From Tretioscincus oriximinensis (lineage: Eukaryota; Chordata; Lepidosauria; Squamata; Gymnophthalmidae), in contig JAJVDF010000027.1 in NCBI GenBank assembly GCA_022410635.1, positions 3,635,025-3,699,024 of the forward strand: 64,000 nucleotides of DNA, written 5' to 3'. Below the pieces are notes generated by a model that ran no database searches, was not told the DNA's origin, and saw nothing but the letters and a program-made list of their open reading frames with translations. Below are positions 13,342-20,960 of this stretch, in pieces. Position 1 is the first letter of the stretch, and each line of letters opens with the position of its first letter. The translations under genes were made by a program, and so were the position numbers.

Positions 13342-13657
13342 TGTCGCTTTTCTGCAGGATAGACATCAATTCTCGATTCACCTTTCCTCTCCGTGAGCTT
13401 ACCTACCAAACGAACTTTTATTCATCATTCCTATAACTGCCTTGACAGGGCGGGAGATCACGGGACCAAGGGCCCTTGGAAAACCCTCCGCTCCCGCTTT
13501 CTTTGCCGCTAAGGACTAGGGTGGCTCACCCCCACTCACAGATCACCCGGCTGGGTTTGATCAGCGGCAGGACCAGTGCCAATACCTCTTCGGTGCCATC
13601 TGGCCAGTCTGCCTCCACCTCGCCTGGACAGACAGTGCCTTAATCTTAAAACGCGGA
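13342..13657 (+). promoter_or_regulatory. DIRS 5' leader
   Basis: About 316 bases lie between the inverted repeat and the Gag start. They contain short upstream reading frames (a 65-codon frame starting at 13239 inside the repeat and a frame at 13576) but nothing resembling a protein domain. The leader is probably transcribed and untranslated; its regulatory content cannot be read from sequence alone. Confidence 0.4.
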
Positions 13658-15664
13658 ATGGCTGCAAGATCCAATGCACCAAGGGACACCTCTCCGGCTA
13701 CAGGGCCCCCAACCCCCGTACCCAAGAGGAAGGAGCAGAATCAAGGTCCGGACTCCAGACCTTCTCCGCCAGATCGCTCCATTGGCGCCTCACCTACCTC
13801 TTTGCAGCAACCATCGGCTGCAAAACAGGCGCGAAAAGCTGCGGCCCGGGCAAACTCCGCCCATAAGCCGGCAAAGCAAGGGGAGGCTACTGAGGGCATA
13901 AACCCTGCCCCGCCGCCTCTTCAACGTCACAATCCGGTGACGCCGACGCCTGAGGACCCGGGCCTAATGGCGGCCCCCATGCCGGACAAGGCGCCTCCGT
14001 CGGAGGCTGCCGGGCTGGTGGCCGAACTTCGCCAGGCCATAGCCGGGATGACGGCGATCTTCAGATCCCAGGCGGCGATACTGGCACAGCCGCAGCTTCC
14101 GCAGCCCCCGCCTACCATGCAGGACATTTTCGGAGCCCTCTCCACAGACGAGGCGGCTTCAGATAGGGGCAGGCCAACGCAACGCCGCAAGCGCCGTCCT
14201 CCATCGGATGCCGACTCCAGTCCCTCCCCGAGGAGGGACAAAAGTAAGTCCAAGCCCAAGAAGAAATCGCACCAGAAGGGCTCTAAACATGATAAAATTC
14301 CGGCTTCAACTCCTTCTACCAGCAAGCTGGCAACTAAGAAGCAAGCTGGTCAGAGGGCATTATCTGATCCTCCTGCACCATCTGGTGGTCCTTTTCGGGA
14401 TAACGCCCAGAGAGAAAAACATTCTAAAAGACATCGCTCTGTACGCTCTCCGTCACCGGACAGGCTGATGACGACACCACCACCTATGTCACCCCCTGGG
14501 TCCTCGGAGCGGGGTTCCATCAGTGGGGAAAGTATCCTCCTCCATTCTGACGATGAAGATCTCACTCTCCAAGCTGACCTACTCAGGGAGCAGCTGCAGG
14601 GAGTTTTTACTGATGAGGAGGCCGAAGATGATGCTACCATGGAGGACAAGAGGACCCAACCTGCCATAGTCCGCCTTTTTCCTCCTGATCAATACCCTAA
14701 GGTCTTATCCAAAATGATGGCCTCCTTGAGCCTCAGACCTGTGCAACCTACCGAGAAGGATGACTCCTCTGAAGGGCCCGATCCTCTGCTTGCTACCACA
14801 GCAGGTCAACCTTCAGTGCCTTTTCCACCATCATTTCTGCAGGCCATTACAAAAGACTGGCAGAAACCGGCCCAGCCTGGCAGGCCCCCTCTGATTCTGC
14901 ACAAGCTCTTCACAGGGGACATGGGGCTACCAGAGATCTGGAGAACGCCTCTAGTCGACGCACCGGTGTGTGCGTTGATCTCTCAGGCGGTGGCACCCAG
15001 GCCCGGTGACACACCCCTGAGGGATCAGGAGAAGAAGGTAGAAGTTCTCCTCAAGAAAGAATTTGAACTTACCTCTTCATCAGCCAGAGCATTGGCCCAT
15101 TCATCCCTCTACGCCCGCGCAGCGTATAAGTGGGCGGATGCTCTCCTGTCCTCGGGGATAATACCCCAGCAGGCCATTCACCCGCTTCAATACATACAAA
15201 AGGTACTCGCCTTGCTAGCAGATGCGGCCTTGGATACAATGATTCTGAACACTAGAGCCATGGCTCTGAACACAGCGGCTAGAAGGGCCCTGTGGCTTAA
15301 GTTTTGGAGTGTGGACATCACTTTTAAGACCAACCTTACTTTGGCACCCTTCGTAGGAGGAATACTTTTCGGGGAGGAAGCCCTTAAGGACGTTGTCGTC
15401 GAATCTAAGGGTAAGAAGAAGGTCATGCCGACCAAATCGCCCACACCTTCACCATCCAACTCCTCCAGGGACAGGCGCTTCTCACCTTTCCGCAGGAGCT
15501 ATGGATNTTCGAGACCTTACTTTCCATCGAATAGAAACCAGAGGCCTTTCAACCCACAGTCAAAGGGAAGTTGGAACAGGCCTAGGTCCCAACCTAACCA
15601 AACCAGACCTTTCCAGAGCGGTAACAGTAGGGGCCAACCTTACCGCCCACCTAAACGTGATTGA
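13658..15664 (+). CDS. gag: DIRS Gag-like structural protein
   Basis: The 668-residue product is the presumed particle or RNA-binding protein of the element. The N-terminal third is rich in Pro, Ser, Lys and Arg, with strongly basic stretches (KKKSHQKGSK near residue 206). An acidic segment follows (LHSDDEDLTL and TDEEAEDDA, residues 295-330). A more conserved, predicted helical region spans about 390-600 (motifs WADALLSSG, LNTAARRALWL, PFVGGILFGEE), and the C-terminal tail is rich in Arg, Asn, Pro and Gln. No CCHC zinc knuckle is seen, which fits DIRS Gag. The start ATG has a favourable context (purine at -3, G at +4). The gene ends in TGA at 15662-15664, and the next codons remain open in the same frame into RT. 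One ambiguous base lies at 15507. Confidence 0.88.
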   Translation: MAARSNAPRDTSPATGPPTPVPKRKEQNQGPDSRPSPPDRSIGASPTSLQQPSAAKQARKAAARANSAHKPAKQGEATEGINPAPPPLQRHNPVTPTPEDPGLMAAPMPDKAPPSEAAGLVAELRQAIAGMTAIFRSQAAILAQPQLPQPPPTMQDIFGALSTDEAASDRGRPTQRRKRRPPSDADSSPSPRRDKSKSKPKKKSHQKGSKHDKIPASTPSTSKLATKKQAGQRALSDPPAPSGGPFRDNAQREKHSKRHRSVRSPSPDRLMTTPPPMSPPGSSERGSISGESILLHSDDEDLTLQADLLREQLQGVFTDEEAEDDATMEDKRTQPAIVRLFPPDQYPKVLSKMMASLSLRPVQPTEKDDSSEGPDPLLATTAGQPSVPFPPSFLQAITKDWQKPAQPGRPPLILHKLFTGDMGLPEIWRTPLVDAPVCALISQAVAPRPGDTPLRDQEKKVEVLLKKEFELTSSSARALAHSSLYARAAYKWADALLSSGIIPQQAIHPLQYIQKVLALLADAALDTMILNTRAMALNTAARRALWLKFWSVDITFKTNLTLAPFVGGILFGEEALKDVVVESKGKKKVMPTKSPTPSPSNSSRDRRFSPFRRSYGXSRPYFPSNRNQRPFNPQSKGSWNRPRSQPNQTRPFQSGNSRGQPYRPPKRD

Positions 15665-17566
15665 CTAACCGCGGACTCTGTCCTAGTTGGTGGTCGCCTA
15701 GCACTGTTTTCCCATGTTTGGGAGTGTTCGCAGGTGGATCCATGGGTTCTTTCAATTATATCCCAGGGTTATAGTTTAGAGTTGTCTTCTAAACCCCCCT
15801 CAAGGTTCCTACAGTCTCTAAGATCAACGTGCCCTTCTCGGAAACGGGAAGTGATGAAGGCTCTGCATCACCTCAAGTCTATTGGGGCCATTGAGCCGGT
15901 CCCGCAATCTGAGCGGGGTAGAGGGGTTTTTTCGTTCTTTTTCCTTGTCAAGAAACGTTCTGGTGGATGGCGGTCAATATTAAGTTTAAAGTTTGTTAAT
16001 AAATTCACGTTACGAAAACGTTTCAAAATGGAAACTGTGCAGTCCATTCGACTTTCCTTGCAACCTAATCACTTTCTCATTTCTTTAGATTTAGCAGATG
16101 CTTATATGCATATACCCATACATCCGGATTCAAGGAAGTACTTGCGTTTTGCTCTGGGCTCCTCCCAGTGGCAATTTAAAGTGTTACCCTTTGGCCTCAA
16201 TAGCACCCCCAGGGTGTTCAGTAAAACGCTCGACCAACTCGTAGCCATCATGAGGCTTCAGGGCCTTAACATATATGCATACCTGGATGACCTCCTCCTG
16301 GCCGATGACTCTCCCCAGAAGGTCTCCATAGCAGCCGAACGAGCTATTCATATTCTCCAGTCTCACGGCTTTGTGATTAACTGGAAGAAAAGTTCACTTT
16401 CCCCTTCCCAATATCTAGACCACTTAGGGGTTACTATCAACACGGCCTTAGGCTTGGTTACACCGGACTGTGCCAGGATCAACGACATGACAACTCGAGC
16501 CAAACTTTGTGCCATTTCTCGTTATATGTCACTACCTACCTTGGCAGCTGTCTTGGGGAAAATGGTTTCCATGTACGACATAGTTCCCTGGGCTAGATTT
16601 CACTCCAGGGAATTACAATGGTTCCTTTTACCCTATGCTAGGCTTATCTCAATCAGGTCTAATCGATTGATGCACATTACCCCTAAGCTAAGGAAATCGT
16701 TCATCTGGTGGACTCACCCACAGAACTTATTGAGGGGATCACCACTAGCCCCTCCGGAGAGGATGGTGGTGACTACGGATGCCAGTTTGTCGGGATGGGG
16801 TGGCCACTGTCTGGGCAGAACAGCTCAGGGCACATGGTCTCCTGACGAGGCTTCTCATTCCATCAATTGGCTGGAGCTAAGAGCCATTTATCTTTCCCTC
16901 TGCACCTTTCAGAGTTTGTTAAGAGGATCCCACGTCCTCGTGAGAACTGATAACTCTACGGCAAAGGCCTACATATCTAGGGAGGGGGGTACCAGGTCAA
17001 AGTCCCTTATGAACCTGACCAATATCCTTTTTGTTTGGGCTGAAACCAACATACTTTCAATGTCTGCTCTGCACATACAGGGTGTTCTCAACGTGACAGC
17101 AGACGCACTGAGCAGAAGGACATTTCCGGCAACAGAGTGGTCCCTCAACCGGGAGGTGTTCCAATCCCTGACAGCCCGCTGGGGAACGCCGGTGATGGAT
17201 TTGTTCGCATCCCACCTGAACTCCCAAGTTCCCAGGTTCTTATCAAGACACCCACACGAGGATTCCGAGGGAGTAGACGCCTTAACCAGCCCTTGGCCAG
17301 ACGGCCTGCTGTACGCCTTTCCGCCTACACCCCTCCTGCCTCGTTTCCTGGCCCGGCTGCGTCATTTTCCTTCGCTAGTTATTCTTGTAGCTCCATACTG
17401 GCCTCGCAGACCGTGGTTTCCGGCCATAGGATCTCTGGCAATAGATGGTCCTCTTCCCTTACCAGTCAGACCGGACTTGCTCAGCCAGGGGGAGGTGCTT
17501 CACCCGGACTCCTCTTGGCTCTCTCTAACTGCATGGCTGCTCAGAGGTTACGCTACGCATCACTAG
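15665..17566 (+). CDS. pol: DIRS reverse transcriptase-RNase H with methyltransferase-like tail
   Basis: It copies element RNA into DNA and degrades the RNA strand. The frame is open from the codon after the Gag stop. Counting from 15734, RT shows LDLADAY (about 119-125), PFGLNSTP (about 152) and the catalytic YLDD (183-186). RNase H follows with the acidic set TTDAS (D349), ELRAI (E381), RTDNS (D406) and ADALS (D457). A segment at about 483-575 (MDLFAS, FPPTP, LVAPYWP) corresponds to the region after RNase H that is annotated as Dam-like N6-adenine methyltransferase in related elements. The usual (D/N)PPY motif reads FPPT here, so activity is doubtful. The first in-frame ATG is at 15854, after conserved RT sequence has begun, so expression probably needs readthrough of the preceding UGA rather than a new start. 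Confidence 0.93.
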   Translation, partial: LTADSVLVGGRLALFSHVWECSQVDPWVLSIISQGYSLELSSKPPSRFLQSLRSTCPSRKREVMKALHHLKSIGAIEPVPQSERGRGVFSFFFLVKKRSGGWRSILSLKFVNKFTLRKRFKMETVQSIRLSLQPNHFLISLDLADAYMHIPIHPDSRKYLRFALGSSQWQFKVLPFGLNSTPRVFSKTLDQLVAIMRLQGLNIYAYLDDLLLADDSPQKVSIAAERAIHILQSHGFVINWKKSSLSPSQYLDHLGVTINTALGLVTPDCARINDMTTRAKLCAISRYMSLPTLAAVLGKMVSMYDIVPWARFHSRELQWFLLPYARLISIRSNRLMHITPKLRKSFIWWTHPQNLLRGSPLAPPERMVVTTDASLSGWGGHCLGRTAQGTWSPDEASHSINWLELRAIYLSLCTFQSLLRGSHVLVRTDNSTAKAYISREGGTRSKSLMNLTNILFVWAETNILSMSALHIQGVLNVTADALSRRTFPATEWSLNREVFQSLTARWGTPVMDLFASHLNSQVPRFLSRHPHEDSEGVDALTSPWPDGLLYAFPPTPLLPRFLARLRHFPSLVILVAPYWPRRPWFPAIGSLAIDGPLPLPVRPDLLSQGEVLHPDSSWLSLTAWLLRGYATHH

Positions 17567-18594
17567 GTTACCCACAAGAAGTCATTGACACCTTAGTCAG
17601 AGACAAAAGGGACTCCATGTTGCGCATATATAGCTCCACGTGGAAGACCTTTACGTCCTGGGCCATGCAGACTGGTATCGATCCTTTCCAACCATCTTTG
17701 GAGAGTATCTTAGTTTTCCTCCAAAGAGGGGTTGCTATGGGCCTCTCTTACAGCACTATCAAAAGACATGTGGCAGCCTTGGCATCTGTACTGGACATTG
17801 GAGCTACCACACCTCTTGCCTCACTTTATGATGTTAANATTTTTTTAAGAAGCGTTAAGTCTTCGTCAACACCAGTTAAGCATAGAGTTCCTTTCTGGAA
17901 ATTACACACTGTTTTAAAGGCTCTCACCGGACCGCCCTTTGAACCAATTGAGGAGGCATCTTTACTCCACCTGACATATAAGACAGCCTTTTTAATTGCC
18001 ATAGTTAGTGCCAGACGTGTGTCAGAGCTTGCAGCTCTCTCATTACACCCACAATGCTTTTGTGTAAATCCGGACACAGTGATCCTCCGAACATCACCTG
18101 ACTTCCGTCCAAAAGTTGATTCTTCATATCATAGGAACAGGGAGATTAATATTCCATCTTTCTGCCCTAACCCTAAGACCCCCTTAGAGCGTTATTGGCA
18201 TACGTTGGATGTTCGGAGAGCCTTATTAATGTATGTCAAGCGCACAGCGAATTTTAGGCGTACAGAGTCCCTTTTCGTAATGTTTCATCCGGTTAAGAAG
18301 GGCCAGAAGGCTTCTGCCAGAACCATTGCCTTCTGGGTCTCTGAGTGCATCAAAATCTCGTACAGGGCTCTGGGTAGGACCCCTCCTAGTGGAATTTGTG
18401 CACATTCTACTAGATCTGCGGCCACTTCATGGGCTTTCTTTAATAAAGCTACACTGGAGGATATTTGTTTGGCGGCAACGTGGGCAAGTCCCTCCACGTT
18501 TGTACGCCATTACAAATTGGATATGTTCAGATCAGGGAGAGCTTCCTTAGGGAGAGTTGTCCTTCAACATATTCTGGTAGAGGATTCTCCCTAG
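17533..18594 (+). CDS. DIRS tyrosine recombinase
   Basis: The 353-residue product joins element DNA to the target by tyrosine-recombinase chemistry, replacing a DDE integrase. The catalytic set is complete. Counting from the ATG at 17533 it shows ARRVSEL (R162), AHSTRSAA (H291 and R294), a Trp in the second-His position (W317, ATWASPST) and the nucleophile in RHYKLD (Y327). An N-terminal SAM-like DNA-binding half precedes it (YSSTWKTF, SYSTIKRHVAAL). The frame is -1 relative to RT and stays open back to about 17137, but 17533 is the only ATG before the domain and overlaps the RT end by 34 bases. Expression could be by reinitiation, leaky initiation or frameshifting; no classic slippery heptamer is obvious in the overlap. 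One ambiguous base lies at 17838. Confidence 0.93.
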   Translation: MAAQRLRYASLGYPQEVIDTLVRDKRDSMLRIYSSTWKTFTSWAMQTGIDPFQPSLESILVFLQRGVAMGLSYSTIKRHVAALASVLDIGATTPLASLYDVXIFLRSVKSSSTPVKHRVPFWKLHTVLKALTGPPFEPIEEASLLHLTYKTAFLIAIVSARRVSELAALSLHPQCFCVNPDTVILRTSPDFRPKVDSSYHRNREINIPSFCPNPKTPLERYWHTLDVRRALLMYVKRTANFRRTESLFVMFHPVKKGQKASARTIAFWVSECIKISYRALGRTPPSGICAHSTRSAATSWAFFNKATLEDICLAATWASPSTFVRHYKLDMFRSGRASLGRVVLQHILVEDSP

Positions 18595-18627
18595 TTCCTC
18601 CCTATGTGTGGTATGCTTTGGTACTTC

Positions 18628-18725
18628 CCATCGTAGACATCTCTTCCCGATTCCGCCTTCAGAGAAAAGAACACCGGGACTTACCGTGAGGTGGTGTTCT
18701 TGAAGGCGGAGAGGGAAGAGATGTC
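18628..18725. repeat. DIRS internal complementary region
   Basis: The first 38-40 bases are the exact reverse complement of the left end of the element (13214-13251). They run directly into the exact reverse complement of the outer 61 bases of the right end (18973-19033), sharing 'aa' at the join. In the DIRS replication model this block bridges the two termini and templates completion of the ends and circularisation. It lies just after the recombinase stop. Confidence 0.93.
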
Positions 18726-18803
18726 GCCCTCCCTGTAACTAGGGAGAATGGTGTTATGGTTCTTACAGTTCTTCTATTCTGGTTGTTTTTCCTATGGATT
18801 GTT

Positions 18804-18809
18804 ATTAAA
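18804..18809 (+). terminator. Possible DIRS polyadenylation signal (ATTAAA)
   Basis: An ATTAAA hexamer lies about 210 bases after the recombinase stop and before the right inverted repeat, in AT-rich sequence followed by a T-rich stretch. It is the only common poly(A)-signal variant that I noticed between 18594 and the repeat. Position fits, but the motif is short and use is unproven. Confidence 0.35.
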
Positions 18810-18874
18810 ATTTTAATAATTTGCTAAAGTTGGTTCATTTAGCCTTTATTATGTATACCTTTGATTATCGCTCC

Positions 18875-19033
18875 GAAAGGACTGGGGCTTGCCCCCAGGG
18901 AGGGGCTTATATTCTCTTAGGGAGGTACCATCTGTCGCTTTCCTGCGGGGAGACGCGGAATAACCCATCGTAGACATCTCTTCCCTCTCCGCCTTCAAGA
19001 ACACCACCTCACGGTAAGTCCCGGTGTTCTTTT
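18875..19033. repeat. DIRS right inverted terminal repeat and end
   Basis: 18875-19007 is the inverted copy of the left repeat (gaaaggactggggcttgccc inward). The outer end contains a small hairpin, AAGAACACC pairing with GGTGTTCTT around the loop. The end also holds GGTAAGT, identical to a strong splice donor, though there is no evidence that it is used. Confidence 0.92.
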
Positions 19034-19316
19034 GTAGCTAACAGCTTGGATAGTTTCAAGACAGGACTAGACAGGTTTATGGACACCAAGGGTATAAATG
19101 GATACTAGGATGGATGTCTGGATGTTGCCTCCGGGATGGAGCAACAGGCAGGACTCCTGAAATACCATTTGCAGGGAGTCATAAACAGGAGCATATTTTG
19201 CTTTCCTCTGTTCAGATTGCCCAGGTGCATCTGGTGGGCCTCTGTGTTGACACAGAATGCTGGACTTGATGGGCTGTGGCCTGATCCAGTATGGCTCTTC
19301 TTATGTTCTTATGTTA
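19034..19316 (+). mobile_element. CR1-like LINE 3' end (copy B), right part
   Basis: It continues the repeat broken at 13212 (gtagctaacagcttggatag), through the 'catctggtgggcctctgtgt' untranslated segment, to a terminal TTCTTATGTTCTTATGTT tail. CR1-group LINEs end in short tandem octamer-like repeats and lack poly(A), which fits. Close similarity to copies C and E suggests that the family was active not long before the DIRS insertion. Confidence 0.85.
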
Positions 19317-20525
19317 CTTATCTATTCTGGACATAAATGGAAATGATAGAAATAGAAAGAATTCAGGTACATTCAGGCATGAATTAATACATCTTTTCAT
19401 TTGGGAAAAATAGAGAGTGCAGATCAGTTCTTAAAAGGAAATAAAATAAATCTATAAATACGGGAAACAGTTATTGTCCTGCCAACGAGAGAGCGAGGGG
19501 GCACTAAACCCCACTTCATTCACTCACATGTAGATAGGATGAGGCCTGAATAGAACGAAAATGGCACTACGAAGCTCACATACCTGCCAATATGTTGTCT
19601 ATGATGCTGATGCCAACACACCTACTAACGTAGCACCTGTGATGCCGACATTCTCACCATGATGCTCACAAGCCTGTCAACATGGTGGTAGCATCCTGAC
19701 AGGCACCCTGTTGGTGCTGGCAGTAACAACATGGTGCCCATATCTCTTCCTGCTGCCACAGCTATGATTCCCCAGTAGCCTCTCCACAAGCTCAGGGCAA
19801 CAGAATTAGGGTTGGGCTAATCCCCCACAGGCTCAGGTCAATGGTAAGAAAAATAAGGGAAGGGAGGGGGAAGGAAGAGAGAAAGAGAAAGGGAGTGGGA
19901 GAAGGGAGAAAGAGATAAAGGGGGAAAGAGAGGCAGAGGGACAGGGGAAAGGGGAGAAGTGGGGAAGAGGAAAAGAGGGGAAAGGGAAGGGAGGGTGATG
20001 AGTAAAGGGAGGGGGAGAGGGGAGGAAGAAGAAAGGGGTAAGGGAGATTAAAATGCCTGGTCTTATTTGTGGTAATGAAACACTATCTTCTTCAAGCAAA
20101 TTCTGAGCTGCTTTTTTCATGTGTATGGATGCGGTTTTAGACTACATCCACATTTTACTTGCTTTATTCTGTAATATCCAAACACAACTGAATAAATAAG
20201 TGACAAACCCACCTTGATAAACCTAACAATGATGACAACGACAACAACAACATAAGGTTGTACAGCAGGTGTTGTGATACCTCACAGCAGAGAGAATGTT
20301 TTGTATATTTTAGAGATGGTAATGACAGTTGATAACCAAAACAGATTATATTTGAAACTCAAACTGAACTGTAACTCCATGATGGGGGCTGATTGTAGGT
20401 TCTTTTTAAGGTAACCAAGTTAAGGTAATCTAGATCAATCCTATAATTAAAACATATTATGAAACTCATAAACCCATTATTGTATTTGCCTCAGTGCTTG
20501 TTGCCTGTTCATAAAAAATGTTTAA
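19317..20525. other. Noncoding DNA with a purine-rich tract
   Basis: No gene is seen. 19845-20045 is an almost pure GGGAAAG/GAGAAAG purine tract on the plus strand, about 200 bases, able in principle to form triplex DNA. A translated frame on the opposite strand is only low-complexity Pro/Ser/Phe. Confidence 0.7.
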
Positions 20526-20529
20526 ACAA

Positions 20530-20960
20530 AATGATGCTCTAAGATTATTTAATTTTGAGTTTGTCATGTTGGCGGTCTCTTAAACAGCAGCCCCGTTCTG
20601 CTACTCTTGTTTCTGTATTTAGTTCATTCCTCACAATATCCTGTAGTTTCTCCATGTTAGCTTTCAGTGCAATCGCTATTGGATATTGTTGCTTGGCAAG
20701 TTCCCAGTGCAGGATAAAATTAATTGCATAGTTTGTCACTAAAATGTAGATTGCTTTGTAGGAAAGCCTGTCGGTTCTCTTTGAGCAAGTAATATTTAGG
20801 GCATTTACATGTGCTCGAAATGGATGCAAGACAGTTTATGTGGCATGATTAAACAGCAAGCCTGGTCACCAAGGAAACGAAGGCCTGAAGGTATTCATAA
20901 GCAGCCATTACAACACAAACAATAAATGTATGTTGTAGGATAAGCTGAAATTAAAATATT
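20530..20960. other. Unique non-repetitive segment, no coding signal
   Basis: The segment shares no sequence with other repeats in the window and has an even base composition, with blocks such as gcatttacatgtgctcgaaatg and ccaaggaaacgaaggcctg. The longest frame (94 codons on the minus strand) matches nothing that I recognise. It could be a conserved noncoding element, but this is a guess from texture only. Confidence 0.25.

Larger units (their letters stand above)
13213..19033 (+). mobile_element. DIRS-like tyrosine-recombinase retrotransposon, near intact
   Basis: The element has inverted terminal repeats, three protein-coding frames (Gag-like, RT/RNase H with methyltransferase-like tail, tyrosine recombinase) and an internal complementary region before the right repeat. 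That is the defined architecture of DIRS retrotransposons, which copy through RNA and integrate by a tyrosine recombinase, probably from a circular DNA, rather than by a DDE integrase. There is no integrase or protease signature. Termini were set from the internal complementary region, which reproduces both ends exactly. No target duplication is present. Its GC content and CpG use are clearly higher than those of the flanks. The only flaws are two ambiguous bases (15507, 17838) and possibly the single stop between Gag and RT. Confidence 0.93.

Noticed and set aside
13239..13436. 65-codon frame starting in the DIRS left repeat
   Set aside because: It lies mostly in the inverted repeat and leader, has no domain, and precedes a better supported Gag start.
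13927..14325. 132-codon minus-strand frame opposite Gag
   Set aside because: A GC-rich shadow of the Gag frame with biased composition and no motif.
19833..20120. 95-codon minus-strand frame rich in Pro, Ser and Phe
   Set aside because: Translation of the purine-rich simple repeat; low complexity.
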